Source: Apostichopus japonicus | Taxonomy: Eukaryota; Echinodermata; Holothuroidea; Aspidochirotida; Stichopodidae | Assembly (NCBI RefSeq): GCF_037975245.1 | Contig: NC_092580.1 | Span: 31,056,001 to 31,120,000, forward strand | Direction of reading: 5' to 3' | Length of the DNA stretch: 64,000 bases | Shown: positions 1 to 12,600 of the stretch, in pieces | How the letters are laid out: every line of letters begins with the position of its first letter | Numbering within the stretch: the first letter of the stretch is position 1 | Position numbers and translations under genes: made by a program | Notes under the pieces: generated by a model | What the model was told of the DNA's origin: nothing | Databases searched by the model: none | The model's input: the letters and a program-made list of their open reading frames with translations, nothing else

Positions 1-322
1 ATGCCGGTCATCTGACCTAGTTTCGAATGAGGTGTAACAGAAGTGTTAGGCGCCACCATCGATCCCAGAAAAAACACACACAGCTTGCTACCGTCGGTAA
101 TTAGACACTAGTGTACAGTCAATACAGCTACGGTCAATACCCACAACACAGTGTACATAGCAGCGTGGACATCTCAGGTCTAGATCAAAGATAACAAGTT
201 ATCATGTTCATTACTGTCTGCATTTTGTAGCGACAAGAAGAAAACGTCATTTTCAAGCAACGGGAAGTTAACTTTTTCAGAATGCGGCACACCGTTTGGG
301 GCGAGGCTTCAATGCCTTTAAT
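1..322 (+). repeat. Dispersed repeat, copy A (5' flank)
   Basis: Near-identical to 2609-2942 over its whole length, with scattered substitutions and small indels. Both copies share blocks around the CCGTCGGTAATTAGACACTA and AACTTTTTCAG motifs and end at AATGCCTTTAAT. It may extend left of the window. It could be a transposable element or a local duplication of promoter sequence. Confidence 0.9.
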
Positions 323-511
323 GTGTGACAGCAAACTTATATCATCCTAAGTTGCACCATCAATGTACGCAAGACTAAATCGTAGTTGCGTACTAATTAA
401 GCAGAAAGCCATTCACGAATGGTAAAAATGGTTGCAAATATTATTAAACATACATTTGCATATTTTCCATTTTGGTTTTTGATAAAGATCGATATGAAAT
501 CATGACTGAGT
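1..511 (+). promoter_or_regulatory. 5' flank and presumed 5' UTR/promoter region
   Basis: Lies directly upstream of the start codon. Positions 1-322 are one copy of a repeat that recurs in intron 2. Positions 323-511 are unique and AT-rich, with an octamer-like ATTTGCAT at 454-461. No convincing TATA box or CpG-rich core was seen. The transcription start cannot be placed from sequence, and a non-coding first exon further upstream is possible. Confidence 0.35.
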
Positions 512-650
512 ATGGATGAGTCTACTAAAGATGACGATGATGATGAAGAGACTGCACAGACTTACCATCTGCTCTTGATGATGAAGGAAGCCTTTGAACC
601 TCTAAAGCTTGGAGAAGTCTGCTATGAACTTGGAAGCCTAACTCAGTTTG
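512..650 (+). CDS. LRRK2: LRRK2-like exon 1, start codon
   Basis: Encodes residues 1-46 plus one base and opens MDESTKDDDDDEETAQ, an acidic N-terminus. The ATG at 512 has A at -3 and G at +4. An in-frame TGA lies at 503-505, so translation cannot start upstream in this exon. The donor is GTACGT. The following helical segment fits the start of an armadillo-like array. Confidence 0.82.
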
Positions 651-3600
651 GTACGTCAAAAGAATTATCTCTGTAAGAAAGAAACATTCTTAAGTGTTTA
701 TATATATGTTCATATCTTGTAAACTTTCCACAAAGTGGATTTATCAAATTATACAGATTCATGAAAATGATTCCCAAATGGATTTTATCCCTGGACTGCA
801 GTATACACTGTTTTTCTCTGGAATATGCAGGAAATAATTAATCCTCTGCTGTGCAGCAAAATGTGATGCAAAAGGGGCAAATTGCTGCACAGATTTATAC
901 TTGTATATATAGCATTTTCAATATGTCATGCGAACCAACATTTGTAAACCTTCAATTTCCTACTCAGAATTTGAACGGTACGTTATTTCTTGGTTATCTT
1001 ATGTCTGGTTCCTCCATCTAATTCATGTCTCCTCTTTTGATATCCCTGTCCTCCTTTACAAGCAACATTTGTCCAATAAATGGATCTCATGTACAAGATA
1101 AATAAATATGGATATAACCACATATAGAACATTTAAGTAATTGTTTGTTCAATTTTACTTTCTATCGTATGATAGAAAGTAAAATTGATATATATTCTTT
1201 GATTTCCAAGACCAGGATTAAACTTACTTCTCATCTGGTGGATGTCAGCTAAGATGCAAGTTAATGATAACACACCAAGCAATTGTATAATTGTGTACTT
1301 AAAAATTTCATTTACACCTCATCCAAAGAGGGAATTATCTACAAATTGTTAATGGCTAAACATGATGACCAAAGTTAAAAGGTGGGTTGGCAAGGGAGGG
1401 GGGGGGGGAAGAGAAGAGCTAGGGGATGGGAAATAAAACTTCCGCCATGTGGTAGCAGTCATATACTCAAGCTGAATAAAAATTGGCTTATAGCTGGGAA
1501 AAGTTTGCTTGTTGTGTTATCATTTAATTAGCATCTTAGCTGACATCCACCAGATGAGTATTAAGGTTAATCCTGGACTGGAGATATATCAAATAGACAT
1601 CAAATTAGAGAAGGGATCTCCCAGACATGTTTTGTCCCACAGTAATATATCATGATGAAGGCTTTGAGTTTTCACTCATATCTTGCACTGTTAGGGAACT
1701 GCTCCTTCTGATTGTATTCTACGCTTACCTTCCCCTAACTTGCATCTATATTTAGCCATTAAGGGTTCCAGTCGGTCAATGAACTACAATTATGATGCAA
1801 AAGATGTACTTTAACCGTAATCAGCTTCTAAAGTGCCAAAATACTTCCACTTTGTTTCTGTTCAATCCCTCGTGATCATCAAGGGCTTCCTGTATTGTTC
1901 TTATGCAAATATTACTTTGATTGTCATTATTTTTGGGGGTTTGCTTTCATTTCTGTCCACCGTATTTGCTTTTGTCTACTAAATTAAACACTTGAAGCAC
2001 AAAACCATTGTCCGCTTATTATGTAGGAATATATACAATATGGCAGGATTTTCAAGTGGTGTTCATGATCTTATGTTTATTCTGCTTCAGAGAAATGTGT
2101 GGACATTATGGAAGAGTATCATGCACATGTCCTCGTACTGGAAATGATGGAATCCCTTCGTCTGAACAGTGACAACCAATTGGTACGGTGACCTCATCTT
2201 CCGCTTACCCATATTATCATCAAACAAATTTATGTTAATTTCATTCTAATATTATTTCAATTACTAACCAATTGACCAGTGTGAATTACTGCAAGTGCAC
2301 TGATCAGTAGCTGTGTGATATTTGACTTTTTCCCTCAATAAACCGTGTGGGACAAACTTAACTCAAAGAATCAAAGATCATTCAACAGAAGTTTGTACAA
2401 TATGAACCAGACAAAATTATCATTGTTTAGGATACAGTATCAGCCAAGTACATCAGGATTTAACTGTGTGTTGAGTTAATGGAGCTACTGTATACTGGTT
2501 TCTTAAAGGTGGCACAGATCTCACAATTCACCCAAATGGTTGTTCTTTTATTGCCTTTAAATACTGCAAGTTAAAGGGTGTGAAGACTCGCGCACACAGA
2601 AACGTCTCATGCCGGTAATCTGACCTAGTTTTGAATGAGGTGTAACAGAAGTGTTAGACACCACCATCGATCCCAGAAAATACACACATAGCTTTCTACC
2701 GTCGGTAATTAGACACTAGTGTACAGTCAATACATACAGCTACGGTCAATACCCACAACACAGTGTACATAGCAGCGATGGACATCTCAGGTCTAGATAA
2801 AAGATAACAAGGTATCACGTTTCATTACTGTCTGCATTTTGTAGCGACAAGAAGAAAACTTCACTTGCAAGTGCTCTCAACGGTAAGTTAACTTTTTCAG
2901 AGCGCATCAAACGGTTTGGGGCGGGTCTTCAATGCCTTTAATTGACTGGATAGACGCAAATTTTTCTATTTTTAAAATTTTATTGTTGTCATCTTTAATG
3001 AGGGTAGTCCTGCTCAGTGCAGAAGTACTGCTTTCCAGAGGAGCCCTCAATACAAATACAGATACAATAAATCATAGTTTTGTGCTCATTTTATCTTCTA
3101 TCCTGGAAACGATAAAGCATGCTATGCATCCAAATACAGATTACACCAGTTTCATGGACTGTCAAGCACTTTGCCCTGTATTAGATGGGGACATTGTGAA
3201 GGTATCACACATTGCAAGAAGTGGAGAAATGTGAGGGTAGTCACAACCATAGTATAATTTACATACATACATATTACATGTACAGAATAGCCTATCCTAC
3301 AACATGTACACTGCTATACTGACTGCATTGTTGTTACAGTACATGTACAGTTATCATGCAGTTATGGTTATTAGGCCGCATATTATTCGTTTGTAGATCT
3401 TGATTAATAAAACACTTTAGCGAGGATTATGCACTTATCCTTGTTGCAAAATTTCACCTTTAAAAATGAAACTTAATTCTAAGTATATCTTCATCTAGCA
3501 AAAAGAAATGGCATTGTCGTAGTATTTGCAGAGAGATTTCTCTTGTTCAGAACTGTATGAGTTGCACGTTCATAAAATGGAAAGAATTAATCTTTCCTGT

Positions 3601-6600
3601 TATCTTTCCACTCCTTTGTTTCTGCTTTGAAGAGTGATTATCTGGCACTCTGCCTGGGGAAGATCTTTATCTTTTATTAATCTACAGTGAATATTTATGT
3701 TATTTCTGTCTAATTATGGTCCTTTGTTTTCCAGGCTGGTTTATGTACTATCAACTCTATGATGAAAGCAAGTCAAAAGCTTCTAACTCTGATTGAAAAG
3801 CAAAATATCGTCAGGTTTGTGCAGTCCCTCGATATTTCTCCTCAGATTCATGATTTTATTTGCATATCATGAGTACTGTAAGCTTGTAAGACAGAACAGT
3901 GAATCTGTCTGTCTATCTATCAATGCACCTGTCTGTCTATCTGTTCACAAAATTAAAATAATGCTTCTTCCTTTGAAATGCTTTGTATACTTTGCAAATG
4001 CTATGATGGTGGATGTTATGGGTCATTTGTGAACTGTGGTCACAGGGCATTTGAGAATCATTTTAGTTGATTGTTTGAAAATAAATTATTCTTATATATT
4101 TATAATTAATATAATTTGATGTAGAGAAGAGAACAATATGCTATCGGGCATTCACCAAAATTCCCCATAATTGTACTGTAGTTGAGTATACATACTGTAT
4201 AGTCATGTGGTACTGTAAGGTCAAAGGTCTCTTTGGGTTCATTTTCGGGGTCAACTCCGAAAAGTGTACTTTCTCTACTAATCAGGGTCCTTAGCAAAAA
4301 TTAAGTGGTATGGAATTCACCTCTTCTGGCTATATTTGGATGCTAATTTGAGAATTATGCACATTCACAAAATCACAGATCTTTTGCCAACAGATCACCT
4401 AGCAACCACCAGTCCTTTGCGGTAGGAGTCCAAACCTATTGAATTTTAAGAATATCTGTTAATGTATCTCCAGCATGTGACTCCAGCATGATGTCTGTTT
4501 AGTTCTAAATGATATGACTGCATTCACATTATAAGTAGTAAGTAAGAAAGCATTCTTCAGTACCAATCTATTTTTCCTTCAACTGCAAATAACGGTGAAA
4601 CAACAAAATAGCCCGTCCTCCCTCCATTGGACCAGAACAGTTGTGAGATCAAAGATGAAGGATTTCTTTCATGTTCTAAATTTGTATTTTTTTTTCCTTG
4701 ACGACAGTGTCATCACTGATATTTTGGGCAGATACGAGGATGATCCACAAATACAGTCTACGATTTTCCAGACTATCAGTATTCTGGCTGAGTTTGGTGA
4801 GTGACTATACTTCATCTATTCCACCTGCATTGCATTTTGTTTCTCCATTTTCTAAGTTGCTCTTTTTTACTATATCAATTAAGATTTAATCTCTCTGATT
4901 CTGTTTTTCTCTTTGTTAAGAAGAAATAAATCTTGAATTATTTGCCTATAGTTCAGTTCCAGAATCATAATCCATTTCCCATCAAATTTCACTGAAGCTA
5001 CTTGCATCATTTTGGCACATGTTGTTACAGTATGTGACAAAATGAGAATATTATTTAACATAAATTATTGTTCATTGTTCAAAATTGTTCAAAAAAAGTA
5101 CACCAAATTGGATTAGGGAAGACTTGTACTTGTTAGTAAGTAGTTCTTCCTTTTGTTAGTAAAGAATAAAGGTTTTCTTTCTACTTTCTGTCAATGATTT
5201 TTAGAATTGATAGTCATTTACTGTGTGTAACCTTCTTTAGTACATTAAACTGACTAGGTCAAATGTTATGACCTTGCCCCTCTTCCCATCTCATGAGAAA
5301 AAGCAGCCACTTGCCAGCAATTTTACAGACTTATATTTCAACTTGCTACATGTGTTATTATGATTTTGATATCTTAACACTGAAAATTAACAGAACAGAA
5401 TGGATTGTAGTAAAGAAACAAGATAAACAAATGACTAAATCATTGTTGTATTGTGTATTTATTTTCAATCTTCACTGTTTCTCATGATACAGTAAGTTCG
5501 GAACATCTGTCAGAATGTTAAGAAAAACACAAATTTTGACCACCAGCTGTTTGCTTTTCAATAGCTGATTTGTTTACATTTTGTAACTGAAAAAAATAAC
5601 ACAGAATGGATTGGACTAGGACAACAAGTAAATCACAACAGAGATATTCATTTCCAGCAACTTTATACCCTTTAATTCAGTTTTTGGTATCATTGACTCT
5701 CCTATATAGTTCCAATATTTGCATTATTTACCAAATGCTCTTTTGACCAGGTAATAATCTTCCTTCTGATATCTGTAACTGAAAGATTTGATAAGAATCA
5801 AGTTAAACCAGCAAGCAAACCACTAGAAAGGTTAAGAGTTTTTGCTCAGAATCATTAAATCCAATTTTGTACATATTTAAGATATATCGTCTTGACTCTT
5901 CCATCTGGCTGTACATGAAGTGAGAATCACCTACCAGTATAACTAAGCAGCTCAGATCTAATAGCTACCTACTGTACCTGTTGTTTAAAGGCTGGTGGAA
6001 ATTTTCAATAAAATTTAATGATAATAGAGATTCAAGGTTGTGTTGAGTAGAATTGCTGGTTTTCTAACAGAGGGTGAGGGAAGTGGAGGGGTCAATCAAA
6101 AGAACAGTGTTATAAAGTTAAGAATATGTATGTTAGTATATAGAGCACTATTCATTCTCTGCCTCCACTACTATGCCAGTATTAAGTGATATTATTCATA
6201 CCTTCAGTATTTGGCAGTATCTTACATATCTATACTATCAATAGTATGACAGTATGATACATTTATAGCTCTTCCTTATCCCCAGTAGTATGGGAGTATG
6301 TTATGTTATTTATTCTCTGTCTGCAGTAGTATGGCAGGATGTTACATTATTTATTCTGTGTCTCCAGTAGCTTAGCAGTATGTTACATCGTTTATTCTCT
6401 TATCTCCAGTTGTATGGGATATTACGCTATTTATTCGCTCTCTCCAGTAGTATGGATGTTGTGATGCTATTCATTCTCCCCTCAGTAGTATATAATGTTA
6501 GTACAGTATGTAATGTAATATTCACATCTAGAATTGATTCAGGTTTTCAAGATTGTGTATGGTTTTGACATGTTTACTGTAGTTGTACCAGAGGTCATTG

Positions 6601-9600
6601 TCTTAAACTCCAAAAGTCACAAAGTACAGTAGGATTAATATTCGGCCGATTTTTTTTCTAATAGGGTTGTGAATGAGTGGAACGAACGGTTTGCCTGAGA
6701 AAGTTGTACTTGCAAGTAGTGTCAATGGGTTTAAGAATGCTTTGGACAAGCACTTTAAGCATTGTAATCGGGTCTGAGTGTTTGTTTCCAGTCTTCAGTT
6801 TTTTTCCTCTCCTATAGGGTCCTTGATGGGGACTTGAGTGTCCCTCCTCAAGTTGTTTTTTGTTGTCAGCTTATAATACTATTTTGCAGTTGGTTGGTAC
6901 CATGTGATAAAAACACTGCATGTTGCTTTAAGGTTTGGTGAAGGATATATACATTGTAAATTCAAAATGGACAGTATGCGAATAGAATGTATAGTATTAC
7001 AGTACTGTAATACATTAATACAGTACATTAATATAGTAATAGTGAATATGAGTAAAGATATTTTGTCACAGAAAACACTTCCAAGAAAGAGTCTTACGAA
7101 TCAGTGTATTGCTATTGAATACCCAAGGTTCCCAGTCCCACGGTCTGGAAAATATGGGAAAAAGCCTGGAAGAAGTAGGGGAAAAGAAAAACAATTCTGG
7201 GTCATGAAAGTCTTTGAATTTGGAAGGAATTAAGTCTGGAAAATCAAATAAAAATTTTCATTTGTACACTTGCAAAGGTTTTAGGAAGACTGAAATACAG
7301 TTAACATCATAAGTCAAACAAGTGGAAAGTGATGACTACAGTATGGGGTTCATGGCACATTCAATATCCTCCTCACCGCAAATTATTGAAAGTGGTTAGC
7401 ATAAATGTTGCAGTCTGGGATAAATTGTTATGCTTACTATAGGTACTGTAGCCTAACATTAACTCAATAATGTGTAGGCTTCATAGTAAACTGTAAGACA
7501 TGTTTTGGTTTTGAAATGTATGGAATTTCATTTTTTCTTAAAGTATGGGAACCATGAACACCTTATTTCATTTTGTTTACCCTATTGAATTAAAGTCTCA
7601 TCACAAACTGCCTTTGTCTTTTGTTCTTCCTAACTACAGGTGATTCAAGAACAGTGCTTTTAGAGGCGCAAATAGTTGACTTCATCTTAGAGAGTATGCA
7701 GCGTGATCCGTTTACATCTGATGTATCACTACAGAGTACTGCCTGTAAGGCTATCAGGTGTCTTTTGATTGGCAGTAAGTTATTGATATGAAAATCTTTG
7801 AAAAATATTTAGTTTTGAAACTTTGAAAAGTTAATTGTTAATTTTTTTTCCTTGTGAAGTTTAAGTACTAATTTCACACCAATGCAGTTGTCAAGAGGTT
7901 ACAATTCCAACATGTGAAGTGTTTTCTATCAGATTTGAGGTATGTTTAGGATACCCCTTAAACATGAATCAAACCTGTTCTGGTTTTCACACCTGATGTA
8001 AACTTTTGACATACATGCACAAAAGAAGTGATATGTTACTGAAAAACTGGGTGGCTAAGAATGGAATCAAATGAAATGAAATAATGGGTGCACATTCCTA
8101 AGAAGACTTTATTATTTTAGGTCAAAAGGTCAATTGCGGTGACCTATTTGTGAACACTAATCTCTCAAGCAAACTAAATTATAATATCCAACAGAACATG
8201 TAGTTGTCAGGAGAAAGGTTGTGGATGAAAGATCATTGTTGTTGCAGGTAGTGATTCTAGTGGTAAACAGGAACAATTTATCTTAGAAATAGTTACTATC
8301 CCCTCCCGCTTACCTACCCCCCCCCACATCCCTCCCTTGATTTTGTTTTTCCCCAACAACATTTTCCATAAGCAGTTTGTATTCCTAGGCTAATAGTGAT
8401 TGATATGTCATTCTTAACAGGGCTGCTGTGTTAATAGCTGAAATGTTCTAAACATCTTGTAGGCTCTTTGTGATGATAATGTTAACCAGAATGCAATATT
8501 CTCTTCTCTCTTCAAGATGATAACTTGCAAATTGAGTTCGTGGAGCAAGACCATCACAAGGTTTTCATCAATCTTTTGTCCAGCCATCATGATAATCCAT
8601 CAGTATTGGAAGAAGCTTTGCTGTTACTGGCTCTCCTCGCTTCTCAAGGTATGAACCCTATTCCTAACACCCAATCCCACCCCACACCCACCCCACACCC
8701 ACCCCACCCCATCCCACTTCATCATTAAAATGAAACCAAGCAAAACAAGATATCTTTAAGTTGTATTTTGTGTTGAGTATGACACTTTCCGGAGAACCTC
8801 TTTATACAGTTCACAAAATGATTTTAATAAAATACTTCTTGAAGTAGGTTGAGGGTCATCCAGGTATTTATGAATTGCAGATGGTTTTGTTAATGCTACC
8901 CTCCCCCCCACCCCCATTCAAAATAAAGTCATACCTGCTACCTCTGCCAGGGATTTACAATGAGTCATATAGTTTTATGATTCCTCTCATGTTGGGATCT
9001 CCAAATTTCACATGAAAAAATTTAAACTGGTGAATGAAAGCAAACAGGATGCTGTATTCTCGAAAAATGTCAAACAAAGCTGGGGCGGCATGAAATGCAA
9101 CTTGCTGAACACAACTTACTTATTAGAATGTTATTTGATATAGAATAACTTGTAAAAGTTTCATGGACCAATCTCCAGGCTTATTTTGTTGAGATATCTT
9201 TGGTTTACACCTTTGGAGCATTGGCAGGTCTGTTAAGTTTCCAGCAAGATTCACTTGTTTATTGCTAATGCGATGAGTTCCATGTCTCTTTAATTTTCCT
9301 CTCAGTGCAAAAATGTGCAATAAACTAGTAGTTCTATTTTAGTCTGACAAGCCCTAGTCATTCAGCAGTAACTCTTGTCATCAATCTTAGATACAGATTA
9401 GGTCAGTGCCTAGGTATATCTGCTATAAAAGTTTAGCAATCATAAACCTAACTGTCATGAAGTTTTTGTAAAGATCAGTTTACCAACTAAACCTACTTTC
9501 TTCAGTTTTGAAGCACATTTTACCACACTAAACAATCTAACAATCTTATTTGTTCTGTGATCCGGTCATGTCATTATGGGAAAAGCTACGCAAACACATC

Positions 9601-12600
9601 CAGCTGCGATTGAAAGATGTATTATGATAACTTTAAAACTATAGAAAGATCTCACTTTTATGATAGTAGTTGTTGGGATGCTGTTGCATTTTGAAAGATT
9701 AGCCATAGGACAAGCGAATTGAAAATCAGTCATGGGACAAAATTATCAACAAACGTCAATTGAACAAGAACTTGAGAAAATGCCAAACTAAACTGTTTGT
9801 AGTAAGCTTAAAGAGGGTTAAAGTCAATTTTCAAAAGATAAGGACTGTTAAGCTATATCAAAGTTGTTTACTTTAGCATTGGGTCTAGGTTAATCATTTA
9901 CTCTGTCATGTGAGAAGAACTGATTTAAAGTCTTATCATAATCCTTTACCTCAATTTGAAACTTCAGATCTAAATCTGGCATTTTTTGTTATCATAATTT
10001 ACTTTTCTGACACACTAGACATATTTTTTATGGTTGTGGGATGGGGTGGGATGGGGGGGTGAGAGGAAGGTGGACAGGGTGAGGGGAAGGGGCACTTACT
10101 TTGGACATGAAGAGTTGAATTCTCTCAATGGGTAAATATGAACAGAAACTGTACTTGAAACATGAAATATTAAGTCAGCAACGTTAACTGATAACATTTA
10201 CGTTATAGTTCTGCCACGTATGTTTGCTATGTTTATGTATAATTATTTAATATTCTCGTTACTGTTTTCTTTCTAGAGGAAAAGTATGATTTCATCTTAC
10301 AAGCTTCACAGTATCTCATTGCGGACATCATGAAATCTTATCCAGATAATGCTGAGTTACAGATAGCAGCATGTGTATTTCTGAAAAATCTGGCAAGGAC
10401 AGGTAAGCTACTCCACTTTAGTTTGACACAAAGATGCAATTTAGTTAAGTCAAATTTGTTTGTAGTGACACCATTTTATACAAGTTTGTTTTTATTAAAA
10501 TTTTAATGTTTCTCTGTCTAAATAAATACAATTATTTATTTCCCATTTATTATTATTAGCTATGTACAGCATAATGAAGTGTTCCGTGGTTGTAAAAAAA
10601 AAAATTGCTTTCCAAATGGAGTTCATATTGCAAAAGAGTTGTGAAATATTTCTAATTGAATAGAATAAGGAGTGAATACACGGAGAGGGATAAAAAAAAA
10701 TTAAAGGACATTCCCCTCCCCCTAGGAAGCTCAAGGCTGTGCCACTGAAGACAAGTTTCCTTAATGCAAGCTTCAGATTCTTGACTCCCTCCACTGCATA
10801 AAACTACTATAAATGAATTTTACTTTGTGACAGTAATGATTATAGCAATCGTTAGAATTTTTGATTAAACTATACTTTACCTTTTCATCTTTTGTTTTCC
10901 TTCAGTGGATGATCAGCAGTTGTTAGTCGTTAAGGGGATTTACCCTCAAGTAGTTCATATACTCCGTACGTTTCACATTGAAGTCAAGGCCCAGATAGCA
11001 GCGTTAGAAGTTCTCGACAAAATTGGTGGGTAAAAATCTTCATATTTGCGAGAAGTGATTTGTTTCATTATATAAGGATGTTAGGGGACTGGGGTTGAGA
11101 GTGGATTAAAATTGTTTTGTTTCCATGGCCAGGCTCTATGTGGGTGAATTTGCTCTAGAGTGTCAGGATGTTTAATTGAAAAAAATACATTAACAACAAA
11201 ACAGTAAGAAGACAATAGTGGAAGAGATATGCTAATTTAATCAATGTTATGCTTTCTGTTTAGACTTTGGCTAACTTTGCCATAAAAACTAAGCCCGCTA
11301 GACCACATTGTTAGTATGAGCAGCATTGTATGCTTAATAGGAAGTTTTTTCCCATGCGATGCATGGTTATTCTATCCATCCCACAATGCATCTCATTACT
11401 GTTCAACTTGACACCTTGATAAAGAATTTTTGGGGGTATTAGAAACAATGTTTTTCTATATATTGCCACCTGCATCGAACAATGCTTGTCCTGTTTGGTG
11501 ACATAGTTATCCTTACTCTAGAGATCAATCATCATGATACTAACCACTCAAATCATTTATATATATATATATATCATAATAATAATATATAATAATAATA
11601 TATATAAAGAAATCCATGTGTACTCCAAAAGAAAATATCATTAGACAAAAGAGGAGAAGTTAGATATGACTCATTAATGACAAGTGAGGAGTATTTTCTA
11701 AAACCGTACTCTTTATTTGCCAATTATGAGTCATATCGTATTTCTCTGCTCTTTTCTAATAATATATATACATATATGTTTTTAAGATTGCATGCAAATC
11801 TGACTAAGCTCAAATGGATGTTTCAACCTGACCAATTACAGTCACATTTATCTCTGTTATAATCAGTCAAAATTATTACAAATAAAAGACCAAATGAAAA
11901 ATTTAAGTTTAAAGAAAGTAGATCTTTAAGACCACGGTTTGTTTGTTGTTTTCATTGTTATGTCTGCAGCTGGTGCAGTTTTGTCATCGCCCACATGGCT
12001 AGGATACAGGATGAGTGATACATGTTGGTTGGAAGAATCCTTCATAGCCATGACGTACTTTCCAGGAAGCATTCCCTGCCAGGTAATCAACATCATCATA
12101 AAATCCAGAAAAGAGGTTATGATGGTACCATGTGTTACGATGTTAGAAATTAAGGTAGTATGGACACACAAGAAAGTAAATAAAGAGAATTTTTTTTCTT
12201 GTTTGCTAAATTTTCATTTTTGCAATGGAAATCTGCCAATTAAAGCTTTACTCTGGGAATTGCATTCTATTCTCTATCCTGTGCCTTTTCTATTGCTCAG
12301 CTTAATAGTAACACTGCTACAGAGTCACATGGTTTGAAACGCTATTAACACAAAGCTTGCTTCAAATTGTAGGAGGTGTGGAGTTGGTATGAAATGTTTA
12401 CCTCTGCTTTGTTCTCTATTATTATTATTGAAGAATTTTCAGTTGTAAACAAAAAAAATCTTTCTGCAAAATTTTATTATTGCATTCATGAAGGGAATTA
12501 TGTTTCCTCATTTCAAATGCCTCTTTCTACTTATATTGAGCATATTGTAAAACAAAATGTGCTATAACTGTCACCACAAGTGAAGAATGCCAGAATGATG

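Larger units (their letters stand above)
651..2090 (+). other. Intron 1
   Basis: Holds a perfect palindrome at 1149-1188 and a long-inverted-repeat MITE-like element at 1185-1592. The remainder is AT-rich and unremarkable. Confidence 0.8.
4797..7639 (+). other. Intron 4
   Basis: The array at 6143-6505 and the palindrome at 6994-7013 are listed separately. The rest is AT-rich with no coding signal. The open frame at 6904-7233 has no homology I recognise. Confidence 0.7.

Noticed and set aside
2932-3234. 100-codon open frame in intron 2
   Set aside because: Begins at the edge of a dispersed repeat, shows no domain and fits no splice phase.
6994-7013. 20-bp palindrome as a regulatory operator
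   Set aside because: Sits in AT-rich intron sequence with partial copies around it. No evidence for a binding protein.
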